Positions 34,418 through 44,300 of a DNA stretch of 55,213 nt are shown in pieces. A model generated the notes under the pieces. That model was given only the letters and a program-made list of their open reading frames with translations, had not been told where the DNA came from and searched no databases. A program made the translations under genes and the position numbers. The stretch is from an uncultured Phocaeicola sp. GTDB taxonomy: Bacteria; Bacteroidota; Bacteroidia; Bacteroidales; Bacteroidaceae. How positions within the stretch are numbered: position 1 is the first letter of the stretch; the number at the start of each line of letters is the position of its first letter. The stretch lies in contig CALUGI010000022.1 in NCBI GenBank assembly GCA_944320135.1, positions 1 to 55,213 on the forward strand, in the 5' to 3' direction.

Positions 34418-34969
34418 TTATTTCTTGAAATATCTGTTGTACAGACCTTCAAAGCCTTTTCCGTGGCGAGCTTCGTCTTTGGCCATTTCATGTACAGTGT
34501 CATGGATGGCATCCAGATTCAACTGTTTTGCGCGGGTTGCGATGCGTTTCTTGTCTTCGCATGCGCCAGCTTCTGCATTCATGCGTTTTTCCAGGTTGGT
34601 CTTGGTGTCCCATACGCAGTCGCCCAGCAGTTCGGCGAACTTGGCAGCGTGTTCAGCTTCTTCCCAAGCGTAGCGCTTGAAGGCTTCTGCCACTTCGGGA
34701 TAGCCTTCGCGGTCAGCCTGACGGCTCATTGCCAGATACATGCCTACTTCCGTGCATTCGCCCATGAAGTGGTTGTTCAGGTCTTTAATCATTTCTTCGT
34801 CGCAGCCTTTGGCAACGCCGATTACGTGTTCGTCAACGAAAGTCAGTCCGTTGTTGTCTTCTTCCATTTCTTTGAACTTGGATGCCGGAGCTTTGCAGAG
34901 CGGGCACTTTTCAGGAGCTGTTTCGCCTTCGTGGATGTAGCCACATACAGTACAGATAAATTTTTTCAT
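34418..34969 (-). CDS. Rubrerythrin with N-terminal rubredoxin (reverse rubrerythrin type)
   Basis: A 183-aa peroxide-reducing enzyme. The rubredoxin-like iron site is at the N-terminus (C6-x2-C9 and C22-x2-C25 in [11 protein letters not shown] and KCPLCKAP), followed by a ferritin-like diiron domain with [35 protein letters not shown] and [18 protein letters not shown]. Classical rubrerythrins have the opposite order. It is cytoplasmic and reduces H2O2 in anaerobes. It lies 57 nt after the PerR gene on the same strand, which fits peroxide control. All diiron Glu/His positions appear present. Confidence 0.93.
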   Translation of the reverse strand: MKKFICTVCGYIHEGETAPEKCPLCKAPASKFKEMEEDNNGLTFVDEHVIGVAKGCDEEMIKDLNNHFMGECTEVGMYLAMSRQADREGYPEVAEAFKRYAWEEAEHAAKFAELLGDCVWDTKTNLEKRMNAEAGACEDKKRIATRAKQLNLDAIHDTVHEMAKDEARHGKGFEGLYNRYFKK

Positions 34970-35026
34970 ACGTCTAAAAGTTTAAGTTATTAGTATATGT
35001 GATTGAAATGTTTCAATCATTTTTTT

Positions 35027-35443
35027 TCAATTTGCTTTTTTCGTGCATTTCGGACATGTTCCCTTGTAGTAATGGTGCGTTTCTTCAAGGACAAATCCTT
35101 TCTCATTCAGCATGTCGGTTTCCGCCTTGTCTTCTTGCAGCAGCGGGAGGTCGTATATTTTTCCGCACGCCTTGCATAGGAAGTGCGCATGCAGGCTTGT
35201 GTTTCCGTCAAAGCAGGCATTGCGTTCGTCGATTGTCAGCATCTTTGCGGCTCCGTGTTCCACGAACAGTTTCAGCGTGTTGTAAACTGTGGTTTTCGAG
35301 AGGGTAGGAATCTCTTTGCACAGGGCCATATAGATTTCGTCAATGCACGGATGCGTTTCATGCTTGAGCAAATAGTCCATAATTGCAATGCGTTGTACGG
35401 ATGGCTTGATGTTGTAATTAAGCAGGTATTCGTAAACGTTCAT
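35027..35443 (-). CDS. perR: Peroxide-sensing Fur-family repressor PerR
   Basis: A 138-aa DNA-binding repressor. The winged helix (about 10-75, with LSKTTVYNTLKLFVEHG) is followed by a metal-binding dimer domain. Every sensor ligand of B. subtilis PerR has a counterpart at a constant offset of -6: H31, D79, H85, H87 and D98; the structural zinc site is C90, C93, C130, C133. Asp98, rather than the Glu of Fur, is the PerR-defining residue. A TTG start at 35455 is possible; ATG at 35443 is preferred. It is first in a two-gene unit with rubrerythrin and probably represses itself through the palindrome at 35462. Confidence 0.92.
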   Translation of the reverse strand: MNVYEYLLNYNIKPSVQRIAIMDYLLKHETHPCIDEIYMALCKEIPTLSKTTVYNTLKLFVEHGAAKMLTIDERNACFDGNTSLHAHFLCKACGKIYDLPLLQEDKAETDMLNEKGFVLEETHHYYKGTCPKCTKKAN

Positions 35444-35461
35444 TTCTTCTTTCAATTATGT

Positions 35462-35517
35462 AATTGTTGCAATTCTAATTCGATGGCAAATATAGAAAGA
35501 TTTTTTCTAATGGCAAA
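35462..35517 (-). promoter_or_regulatory. perR-rubrerythrin promoter with palindromic operator
   Basis: Minus strand: TTTG (35517-35514), 19 nt, TATATTTG (35494-35487), an exact Bacteroidetes promoter. Just downstream, over the probable start site, AATTG-TTG-CAATT (35462-35474) is a perfect inverted repeat inside AT-rich flanks, resembling the A/T-rich palindromes bound by PerR. The ATG at 35443 is about 20 nt further. Confidence 0.7.
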
Positions 35518-35703
35518 ACCCCTTTCCTTTTTTTTGATTTTTTTGCTTTTGGCGCAGGCTGAAGTCCGCACTGTCTGCGTGAGGATGGTTTTGCGGCGGC
35601 GAATCCGGGATAGGGCGGCGGTTTTTTGAAAGAAATGCGCGCCCGTTTTCCGGGCAATGCCAAAATGTTGCGTTGCGGAGTGGCTTGATGTTTGATTATT
35701 CAT

Positions 35704-35711
35704 TATTTTTG
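35704..35711 (+). promoter_or_regulatory. -7 box for nadE
   Basis: TATTTTTG matches TAnnTTTG, 21 nt before the ATG at 35733. A TTTG is near but with wrong spacing (9 nt), so confidence is modest. Confidence 0.45.
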
Positions 35712-35732
35712 TGCATTGTAAATGTATTTGTC

Positions 35733-37670
35733 ATGAAATTTGGTTTTGTAAAAGTTGCGGCGGCCGTTCCCGCGTTGAAAGTGGCCGACTGCAAGTTCAA
35801 TGCTCAAGAGACTGAAAAACTGATTGTAATAGCCGACGGAAAAGGGGTGCAGATTATCGTTTTCCCTGAACTGAACCTGACAGGCTATTCGTGCGCCGAC
35901 CTTTTCGCCCAGTCGTTGTTGCTGGAGCAGGCGGAATTTGCGCTGATGCAGGTGATGAACAATACTCGCCAACTCGACATCATTTCGATTGTAGGATTGC
36001 CTGTGTCGGCAGGCCCGTTGCTGATGAATTGTGCCGTGGTGTTCCAGAAGGGCAAGATTTTGGGAGTGGTGCCGAAGACTTATCTTCCTAACTATAAAGA
36101 GTTTTACGAGCAGCGATGGTTCGCTCCGGCTTCCGCGCTTCCCGACAAATCGACGGTGCGTCTGTGCGGCCAGTTGGCGCCGCTCACAGCGAACATCCTT
36201 TTCGACACTCCCGACGTGTGTTTCGGGGTGGAAATCTGCGAGGACGTGTGGGCGCCGATACCTCCAAGTTCGTCGTTGGCTTTGAAAGGAGCGGAAATCA
36301 TTTTCAACCTTTCTGCCGATACGGAAAACATCGGCAAGCACCGTTATCTTCGTTCGCTGCTCTCCCAGCAGTCGGCGCGCTGTCTGGCAGGATATGTGTT
36401 CGCTTCTTCCGGTTTCGGCGAGTCGACCACGGATGTGGTGTTTGCCGGCAACGGGCTGATTTATGAGAACGGAAATCTGCTGGCGGCTTCCGAACGTTTC
36501 TCGTTCAACGAGCAGTTGGTGGTGAGCGAAATCGATGTGGAGCGTTTGCGCTGCGAACGTCTGACGAACACCACCTTTGCCGCCAGCGTGCAGACCCACG
36601 GCTCTTCTCCGGCATTGCGGGTGTTTTCCGAGTTGGTGGCTTCGCGCGAACTGGCATTGAGCCGTCCTGTCGACGCGCATCCTTTCGTGCCTTCCGGCGG
36701 GAAGCAGCTTGACGAGCGTTGTGAGGAAATTTTTTCCATTCAGGTGGCGGGACTTGCCAAGCGGCTGGTGCATACGGGCTGCCAGACGGTGGTGGTGGGC
36801 ATCTCCGGAGGTTTGGACTCTACGCTTGCCTTGCTGGTCTGCGTGAAGACTTTCGACAAGTTGGGACTGCCGCGCAAGGGCATCGTGGGCATCACTATGC
36901 CCGGATTCGGCACTACCGACCGCACGTATCACAATGCCCTTTCGCTGATGGCTTCGCTGCAAGTCACTTCGAAGGAAATCAGCATCAAAGATGCTTGTAT
37001 GCAGCATTTCCAGGATATCGGACAGGACATGGCCGTGCGTGACGTGACTTACGAGAACGGTCAGGCGCGCGAACGCACGCAGGTGCTGATGGACTATGCA
37101 AACAAGACAGGGGGGCTGGTAATCGGCACGGGCGACCTTTCCGAACTGGCTTTAGGATGGGCCACTTACAACGGCGACCACATGTCGATGTATGGAGTGA
37201 ATTCCGGCATTCCGAAAACGCTGGTGCGCTATTTGGTGGGCTGGGTGGCGCAGACAGGCGTGGACACGCTTTCGCGCAACACCTTGCTCGACATCATCGA
37301 TACGCCTATCAGTCCCGAACTCATTCCTGCGGACGAAAACGGAAACATCAAGCAGAAGACCGAAGATTTGGTGGGGCCTTACGAGCTTCACGATTTCTTT
37401 CTGTATCATTTTCTGCGTTTCGGAGCGCGTCCGGCGAAGATATACTATCTGGCGGAAACCGCTTTCCGGGGCATATACGACAGCACGGCTATCAAAAAGT
37501 GGCTCACCACTTTCTTCCGCCGTTTCTTTTCGCAGCAGTTCAAGCGTTCCTGTCTGCCCGACGGACCGAAAGTGGGCTCCGTGTCGCTCAGTCCCCGTGG
37601 CGACTGGCGTATGCCGAGCGATGCCAGCGCCGCATTGTGGCTGAAAGAATGTGAAGAATTGCAGGGGTAA
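35733..37670 (+). CDS. nadE: Glutamine-dependent NAD+ synthetase
   Basis: Makes NAD+ from deamido-NAD+, ATP and glutamine, in the cytoplasm. The 645-aa protein has an N-terminal nitrilase-type glutaminase with the triad E46 ([11 protein letters not shown]), K115 ([13 protein letters not shown]) and C169 (GVEICEDVW), and a C-terminal synthetase domain with the P-loop [14 protein letters not shown] (about 362-375) and [20 protein letters not shown]. Length is usual for the two-domain form. The frame is open to 35673, but 35733 gives the family N-terminus. The methyltransferase operon follows 56 nt later on the same strand with no clear terminator between. Confidence 0.96.
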   Translation: MKFGFVKVAAAVPALKVADCKFNAQETEKLIVIADGKGVQIIVFPELNLTGYSCADLFAQSLLLEQAEFALMQVMNNTRQLDIISIVGLPVSAGPLLMNCAVVFQKGKILGVVPKTYLPNYKEFYEQRWFAPASALPDKSTVRLCGQLAPLTANILFDTPDVCFGVEICEDVWAPIPPSSSLALKGAEIIFNLSADTENIGKHRYLRSLLSQQSARCLAGYVFASSGFGESTTDVVFAGNGLIYENGNLLAASERFSFNEQLVVSEIDVERLRCERLTNTTFAASVQTHGSSPALRVFSELVASRELALSRPVDAHPFVPSGGKQLDERCEEIFSIQVAGLAKRLVHTGCQTVVVGISGGLDSTLALLVCVKTFDKLGLPRKGIVGITMPGFGTTDRTYHNALSLMASLQVTSKEISIKDACMQHFQDIGQDMAVRDVTYENGQARERTQVLMDYANKTGGLVIGTGDLSELALGWATYNGDHMSMYGVNSGIPKTLVRYLVGWVAQTGVDTLSRNTLLDIIDTPISPELIPADENGNIKQKTEDLVGPYELHDFFLYHFLRFGARPAKIYYLAETAFRGIYDSTAIKKWLTTFFRRFFSQQFKRSCLPDGPKVGSVSLSPRGDWRMPSDASAALWLKECEELQG

Positions 37671-37726
37671 GCCAAGGGACAAACCGTGGCTTGCTGTCTT
37701 CTGCTTCAGCAGTTGGAACAAAAAAG

Positions 37727-39532
37727 ATGAATAACAGAACATATCAGACAGACATACAGAACATATCAGCATTGTACGAGCAGCCTTTCCCTTCTACCAG
37801 GAGCGGGGCGCTTTTCAATGCTTTTTCGTATCCGACCAAAATATCTCCTGAGGCGGAAGCCTTGTTTATCGCTTGCCATACGAAAGCGGGCGACAAGGTT
37901 CTTGATCCGTTTGGCGGAAGCGGAACGACGGGCATTGCCGCTCTCCTTTGCGACAAGCCGACGGAGAAGATGAAAGAAACGGCTTTGAAATACGGGCTGT
38001 CGCCCCAATGGGGCCCCAGACATGCCGTGGTGTACGAGATAAGCACTTCGGGGTGTCTGTTGGGCAACGTGATGTGTCATACGGGCGCAAAGGCTTTCGA
38101 GAAGGAAGCCCGGATTTTGTTGGACGAATGCCGGGAGTTTGCGGAAAGACTGTATTCCGTGCCGGACGATGAAGGGCGCGACGGGCAGGTGAGGCACATA
38201 ATCTGGTCGGACGTGCTGCTTTGCCCGCATTGCCGTCGGGAAGTCAATTATTCGGATGCGGCGGTCCGATACAATCCTTTGTCTTTTTCGGATGACGGAG
38301 CGTGTCCTCATTGCGGGGAACCGTTCAAAATTGCGGATGCGGACCGGGTGAAGGAACATTTCTTCGACCCCGTGTTGAATGCCGGGCTCATGAGGAAAAA
38401 AAGAGTGCCTTTCAAGATATATGGTACAACCGGAAAAAGAAAATGGCAAAGGGCCGCAAACGAGGAAGACGCTGCGCGGTATCGGGAACTGGAGTCCGCC
38501 CTCGACTATTCGCAGGTGCCGGAAGAGCGGATTCGGTGGGGGGAGCTGTATCGTCAGGGCTACCATTATGGAATCACTCACATCCATCATTTCTACACTT
38601 CGCGCAATGCAGTTATGTTTGCATACCTGTGGAACAGCGTAGGAAGGCGGAACAAGGCACTGCAGGACGCTCTGAGGATATTCCTTCTCAGTTACAATTC
38701 CTCCCATTCAACGTTGATGACAAGAGTTGTCGCGAAGAAGGGAAGCAAGGACTTTGTGCTTACCGGCGCTCAGCCGGGAGTTCTGTATATCAGCAGCCTG
38801 CCGGTAGAGAAAAATATATTTTCCGGTCTGGAACGCAAGCTGAAAACGTTTGTGGAGGCATTGTCGACAGTTGAAAAGTCGAAAAGTACGGTTGTTTTCA
38901 AAAACCTGAGCAGTACGTCCATGAGCGGCGTGGAAAACGGGAGCATAGACTATATCTTTACAGACCCCCCCTTCGGCGACTTCATTCCTTATTCTGAGGT
39001 CAATCAAATCAATGAAATATGGCTTGGACATCTGACAGACAACAGCAATGAAGCGGTGATAAACGAAGCGCAGGGAAAATCTTTCGACAATTATTCTTGT
39101 CTTATGGAGAGCGTTTTCCGCGAAATGAGCAACAAGCTGAAACCGGACGGCAGATGTACGTTGGTCTTTCATTCGGCGAAAGCGGAAATATGGAGAGCCA
39201 TTATAAAGGCATACAGGAATAACGGCTTTGCCGTAGAGCGGGCAAGCGTTTTGGACAAAGTGCAAAAAACGTTCAAACAAACCAACTCCCGTGTGACAGT
39301 GAAAGGCGACCCGATACTTCTGCTTGCAAAATCGAAGATGTCGTTTAACGGTTCGGGCTACATTTCGGACAAGCAGATTGCCGAGGCTCTTGTCGACCGT
39401 TCAAAAGATATTCCGTTCAGCAAGGAAAAGGCTTGGGCTTTGTATTCCAATTATATAACGGCGTGTGTGGAAAACGGGCTTCAGGTTTCTCTTGATGCCA
39501 AATACTTTTTCGGCAATGGCGAAAGCGAATAA
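37727..39532 (+). CDS. DNA methyltransferase-like protein with internal zinc ribbon (MTase 1)
   Basis: A 601-aa protein. The SAM-binding motif I is DPFGGSGTTGIAAL (60-73), preceded by FPSTRSGALFNAFSYPTKIS. The catalytic motif is TDPPFGDFIPY (412-422), so it should methylate an exocyclic amino group (N6-A or N4-C). Between them, two CPHC knuckles (166-169 and 193-196) form a zinc ribbon and a long helical insert spans 200-390, probably the target-recognition part. Zinc-ribbon adenine methylases (COG1743-like) are the nearest type I know. First of three overlapping genes; it overlaps MTase 2 by 17 nt. The start at 37727 was chosen over the open frame from 37691 because family-like sequence begins here. 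No promoter was found in the 56-nt gap after nadE. Confidence 0.85.
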   Translation: MNNRTYQTDIQNISALYEQPFPSTRSGALFNAFSYPTKISPEAEALFIACHTKAGDKVLDPFGGSGTTGIAALLCDKPTEKMKETALKYGLSPQWGPRHAVVYEISTSGCLLGNVMCHTGAKAFEKEARILLDECREFAERLYSVPDDEGRDGQVRHIIWSDVLLCPHCRREVNYSDAAVRYNPLSFSDDGACPHCGEPFKIADADRVKEHFFDPVLNAGLMRKKRVPFKIYGTTGKRKWQRAANEEDAARYRELESALDYSQVPEERIRWGELYRQGYHYGITHIHHFYTSRNAVMFAYLWNSVGRRNKALQDALRIFLLSYNSSHSTLMTRVVAKKGSKDFVLTGAQPGVLYISSLPVEKNIFSGLERKLKTFVEALSTVEKSKSTVVFKNLSSTSMSGVENGSIDYIFTDPPFGDFIPYSEVNQINEIWLGHLTDNSNEAVINEAQGKSFDNYSCLMESVFREMSNKLKPDGRCTLVFHSAKAEIWRAIIKAYRNNGFAVERASVLDKVQKTFKQTNSRVTVKGDPILLLAKSKMSFNGSGYISDKQIAEALVDRSKDIPFSKEKAWALYSNYITACVENGLQVSLDAKYFFGNGESE

Positions 39533-41366
39533 AGGCAAATTGTTGGGGCAAGTTTTTTCGGGCAAGCGGATTGCTTGGGCTTTGTATGATTTGTTGGGAA
39601 AGCCTGAGGGAGCGACGGTTATCGACCCGATGTGCGGGTGCGGTGATTTGCTGCAGCCGTTTTGCGGTTCGTGCAGAGTAGAAGGCGTTGAAATAGACGA
39701 GGATGTTTGCAACAGGGCAAGGGCCGAAATGGGAGGAAGCGCATCGGTCGTCTGCGGAAATGCGTTTTCGAAAGCGTCTTTGAGGAAGATGCGTCATGAC
39801 GGATACGATGTGGTTGTAACGAACCCGCCATATATACGTCGCGAAACGTATAAGCAGTCTCAGGCTCTCGTCAGAGATTTTTTGCCTGTAGGGGATATAG
39901 GGAAGAACATTCTGGAAGCAATGGATGCCATGTCTACTTTGACCTCGGAGCAAAAGGACGAAGTGGAAAGAATCGTCCGGAGCATGTCCGGACTTTCCGA
40001 TATTGCAGCCTTTTCTTGTTTGTTGTGTATGCTTCTTGTGAAACGGAATGGCCGTTTGGCGCTTGTATTGCCTGATTCTTGGCTCGGCCGTGAATATTTT
40101 GTTCCTGTAGTCCGGTTGTTGAAGAAGCTGTTTGCCATTGAATATATTGTCAGGGATGTCAATTCCGTTTGGTTCAAGGGGAAAGCCCAGGTGCGGACTT
40201 CGTTGGTTGTAGCTAAACGTGTCAATCATGTGTCAAGTACACATTCCATACTCCATGCAGACTTGTACAGAGATTCGGCCAATGATGAAACAGTTACGGC
40301 ATTCCTGCCGCAAGAAATCGCTTTTAGGGATTTCTTGGTTCGGAAGCAGTCGATTCCAAATGTTTGCGTCGTGTCTGCTGTTGAGCAAAGCCGTTTCTTG
40401 TCGGACATTTCGAGTTCTGAAATTGCTTCTCCGTTTCGTTCTTTGCTATTGGCGAATGAAGAAAATTTTGTAACTTTGTCCGACTTGGGGATTTCTTGCG
40501 GACAAGGTTTCCGGTCCGGAGCAAATGCATTTTTTATAATGGACAATTGCGGAGAAACTTGTTTGTCGAGAATCAAGGGATTCAGAGTGCCCAAAGACAA
40601 CCGTTTCATAAAGCCTATTATCCAAAACCAGAAGTCTTTGCCTTCCGGCTATACGGTTGCTGACGAAAAGTATACGCTTTCGTTGCTGTCGATAGGGCAA
40701 GGGTTTGTGACGGACGAAGATTACGAGTCGGTCTGCAAGCCTTGTCGCGTTTTCTTTTCGCGTTTGCCGCAAGAATATCAGGAATATATCCGTCTTGCCG
40801 AGCGGGAGGATGTTAGAGGGAAGAAGATACCTTCTTTGTCAGCAGTAAAGACCAATGTGCGAGGCGCGGGTAAAGACGAATGTTTTTGGTATACATTGCC
40901 ATCGTTCACCGACAGACATACGGGAAAAGTCTTTATGCCGAGAGTAAACGGCGGAAAGGTTCTGGCAAGATACAATCCGCGCGGTTACATTGTTGATGCG
41001 AATTTCATTTCTTTTTGGAGCAGTGAACATTCTTCTTTAACGGAGGAAGGGCTGCTTGCGCTGTTGAACAGCGTGTGGGCAAGTGTCTTTTGCGAAGAGT
41101 TCGGGATAGTGATGGGGGGAGGTGCGCTGAAACTGGATGCCGTTCAAGTAAGGAAACTGCCTGTCCCGTTGTTGGACGACAACTGTATGGCCTCTCTTGG
41201 TGAGCTTGGGAAGCGGTTGGCTGAAGCGGACATCCCAGATTCCCGGATTATAAAGAGAATCGATGAAATTATAATAGGGCGTATGGATGCTGCTTGCGGG
41301 CTTGACGCCATGATAGAGAAACTTTATTCGATAGAATCCGAATATATTAACAGACGAACAAAATGA
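39516..41366 (+). CDS. N6-adenine DNA methyltransferase, Eco57I/TaqI-like (MTase 2)
   Basis: A 616-aa protein. It begins with KLLGQVFSGKRIAWALYDLL, then motif I VIDPMCGCGDLLQPF (35-49), GVEIDEDVCNRA (57-68) and the catalytic VVTNPPYIRRE (100-110), all typical gamma-class N6-adenine methylases. After VLPDSWLGREYFVPV comes a C-terminal specificity-like domain ending GIVMGGGALKLDAVQVRKLP, the TaqI-C pattern. There is no nuclease motif. Starts at 39495 and 39465 are in frame but extend into MTase 1; 39516 keeps a 17-nt overlap. Its stop overlaps the ATG of MTase 3 (ATGA). As a unit with its neighbours it may provide one of several methylation specificities. Confidence 0.88.
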   Translation: MAKANKGKLLGQVFSGKRIAWALYDLLGKPEGATVIDPMCGCGDLLQPFCGSCRVEGVEIDEDVCNRARAEMGGSASVVCGNAFSKASLRKMRHDGYDVVVTNPPYIRRETYKQSQALVRDFLPVGDIGKNILEAMDAMSTLTSEQKDEVERIVRSMSGLSDIAAFSCLLCMLLVKRNGRLALVLPDSWLGREYFVPVVRLLKKLFAIEYIVRDVNSVWFKGKAQVRTSLVVAKRVNHVSSTHSILHADLYRDSANDETVTAFLPQEIAFRDFLVRKQSIPNVCVVSAVEQSRFLSDISSSEIASPFRSLLLANEENFVTLSDLGISCGQGFRSGANAFFIMDNCGETCLSRIKGFRVPKDNRFIKPIIQNQKSLPSGYTVADEKYTLSLLSIGQGFVTDEDYESVCKPCRVFFSRLPQEYQEYIRLAEREDVRGKKIPSLSAVKTNVRGAGKDECFWYTLPSFTDRHTGKVFMPRVNGGKVLARYNPRGYIVDANFISFWSSEHSSLTEEGLLALLNSVWASVFCEEFGIVMGGGALKLDAVQVRKLPVPLLDDNCMASLGELGKRLAEADIPDSRIIKRIDEIIIGRMDAACGLDAMIEKLYSIESEYINRRTK

Positions 41367-44300
41367 GCCGGATAGAGACTGCAAAATGCTTTATAGAGAA
41401 AGCGCTTGAGCTCATGGCCGAACGTGCCAGCGAGGTGCGGGTAAGGGATAATTTTACTTCTTATTTGCGCGGCATGTATCCCGACAATCCCAAGTGGGTG
41501 AGTTATCACATAGACGGTGCCGAGAGGCATGTCCATCTTGTTCGCAACAATCGAAGCATATCAGGATTCATTGACAATTGCATCGACTGCATTGCTATTG
41601 AGTATGAAAAGAATCTCTCCGTTCCTGCTGTTTATGAAGAGGGATTTCGGCAAGTGAAGGAGTATTGCGCGGCGTTGGTGCGTGAAGGTATTCCTGTAGG
41701 GATGATACAGGGTGTCCTTTCGGATACGTTGAACTGGAAAGTGTTCGAGGTTGTGCCTGACGATTTGTTGGATGCCGGAGAATATTCTCAGGAGAATATA
41801 GTGTTAAGAGAAGTGGCTTCCATCCATATATCCCAAAGCAGTGACAGGGAGGCGTCAGACTTGTTGCTTTTTCTCCAAACTTATCTTGGACGTATAGGAG
41901 GGCGTCGCATTACGGCCCGCAGGTTGGCGGATGATTTTGGCCTTAAAAGCGGATATAGCAGGATTTACCGCGAAGCCATACGAGGGTATGTCGAGCGCAA
42001 GAAATGTGAAAATCCGCAATATTACAAGATGATAGGGGCGTTATGGACGAAATTTGTCGATGGCCATAGCGGTCTTTCTGGCAATGATGATTCATACATA
42101 AGCGAATTTTATATTTCTATTGTCGCCAAGATATTGTGCGCTAACCTTGTGTCTAAACGTGCGCTTTCTTCAACGCCCGAAGAATTGTGCGATATTGTCA
42201 ACGGAAGATATTTTGAGAATAAAAACATAGAGAACTTTGTAGACTATGACTATTTCGGGTGGCTGAATGCAGATGCCGGCGAATTGGCCGACACGTTGCG
42301 CCGGATTCAGGACGACTTGAAGGTGTATGACTTCGAAGCGATGCCGGAAGAAGACATGTTCGGAGAGCTTATGGTGCAGTTGTCAGACAGGACGCAAAGA
42401 ATCTTGCTCGGTCAGGAACTGACTCCGAGATGGTTGGCTAAGCAGCTGGTCGGGAAAGTGATAAGCGGGCTGGACGGACAAGACACTCCCCGGTTTGTTG
42501 ACATGTGCTGCGGTTCCGGCTCTATGATTGTAGAGACTATCCGGCAAACCGACGCTATGCTGTCGCGCGATATGCCTCCGGGAAAGAGAAGTCGGATTCT
42601 TGTGGATTGCATTTCGGGGTTTGACATAGACCCGCTGGCTGTCATTCTGTCGAAGATAAATTGGTTGGTGACCATTTACGGAAGGATAGACCGTTCGTGC
42701 CCGATTTTTATCCCTATTTATCATGCCGATTCCTTGTTTGCGGAGAATTTGATGGGTCGCACGCGCGAAGGCAAAACGGCGCTCAGGCTTTTTGACAAGC
42801 TCGTAGAAGTGCCAAGCTGTGTCATTTCCGTCGGTTGCCACAACGTGTTTGATATGATAGTCGACAAATGTTATGATTATATCCATATCAAAGTAGAGGA
42901 AAGGGACTTTATGGATGCGATGCGTTCTTCGTTGGCTTCTGCTGTCCCCGACATAAGCAAGCTCGATGATGTATGCAAGTTTTCATACAGCCTTTATAAA
43001 GCCTTGTTCCAGCTCAACGCTGAGGGGCGAAACGGAATATGGGCATTTGTCTTGAAGAATTTGCTGAGGCCGAACCTCATACGGGGACGATACAACGGAA
43101 TCGTTTCCAACACTCCTTGGCTGGCCATGAGCAAGATTGGTTCCAATCCATATAAGGATTCGTTAAGAACGATGGCAAAGCATTTGGGCATCAACCCCAC
43201 TGACTCCAGTTTCCTGCATTTGGAACTGGCAACGGTATTTCTTCTGAACTCGATAGACAAGTATCTTTGTCCGGGCGGACTTTTCGGCTGCATTTTGCCC
43301 GATTCGGTGATGACGGGCAAGCAGCATGAAAAATTCAGAGACGGCCGTTTTGCAAAGAAGCGCGTAGAAGCCGGTTTCTATGAAATATGGGAGTTGCCGA
43401 CTGATACGTTCAAGAACAGGGGCATTGCGCTTTTCGGAAGGAAAGAGCCTTATAGAAAGAAGCCGTTCTATCCCGGCAGGCGTTACAGGAGTAAGGACGA
43501 ATATTCCGCGACCCGCTTTTCCGTGGTCGGCAGTCAAAACCGGACGGTCTGGACAGACGCTGCGGCTTCCGATGGAATCGCGGGCGGAAACAGATACAAA
43601 TTCAAGCAAGGAGCGGACGTAATGCCGCGATGTTTTTATTTCTTTACGATGACGGAGGAAAAGGGAGGCGGGACAAGGCTGTCTTCGATTCGTGAGGGCG
43701 ACAAATATTCTTATTTACTGAATGGCATGAAAAAGGGGAAGATGCTCTTTTATGAGTGCTGCGGAGTTCCGCCGTCTCTCGTAAAGTCTGTGCTTGTATC
43801 GAGCGTGCTTACTCCTTTTCGCATAACCGAGCCTCCGCAGGCGGTGCTGCCGATTGAAAGGAAGGATGGGGAGTGGGGCGAAATCGGCCCTGTTGCGCAG
43901 CTGTCCTATCCCCGGTCTTTTATCAATCTGATGGCAGCTATAAGGAGGGATTACAAGGCCGTCGCTTCGAACTCTTCGATGTTTGACCGCACCTTGAACA
44001 TGCGCAACAAGCTGAAGCTGCAAAAGTTTGAGACCGGACAGTATCTTGTCCTCTACGGAGCGGGAGGAGCGAACATTTGTTCCGCCTGCCTGAAGATTGG
44101 CGATGCGGACAAACTGGTCGTCGATCAGACGCTATATTGGACAACTGTGCCCTCTGAAGACGAAGCCATGTACCTGAGCGGGATGCTCAATTGCCCGCTT
44201 CTTAATGAAATCATTTCTGCATTTCAAACGCAAGGGGCGTTCGGAAAACGGCACGTGCATACGTTGCCGCTCAGCTATATACCTCGCTTTGACCCAAATG

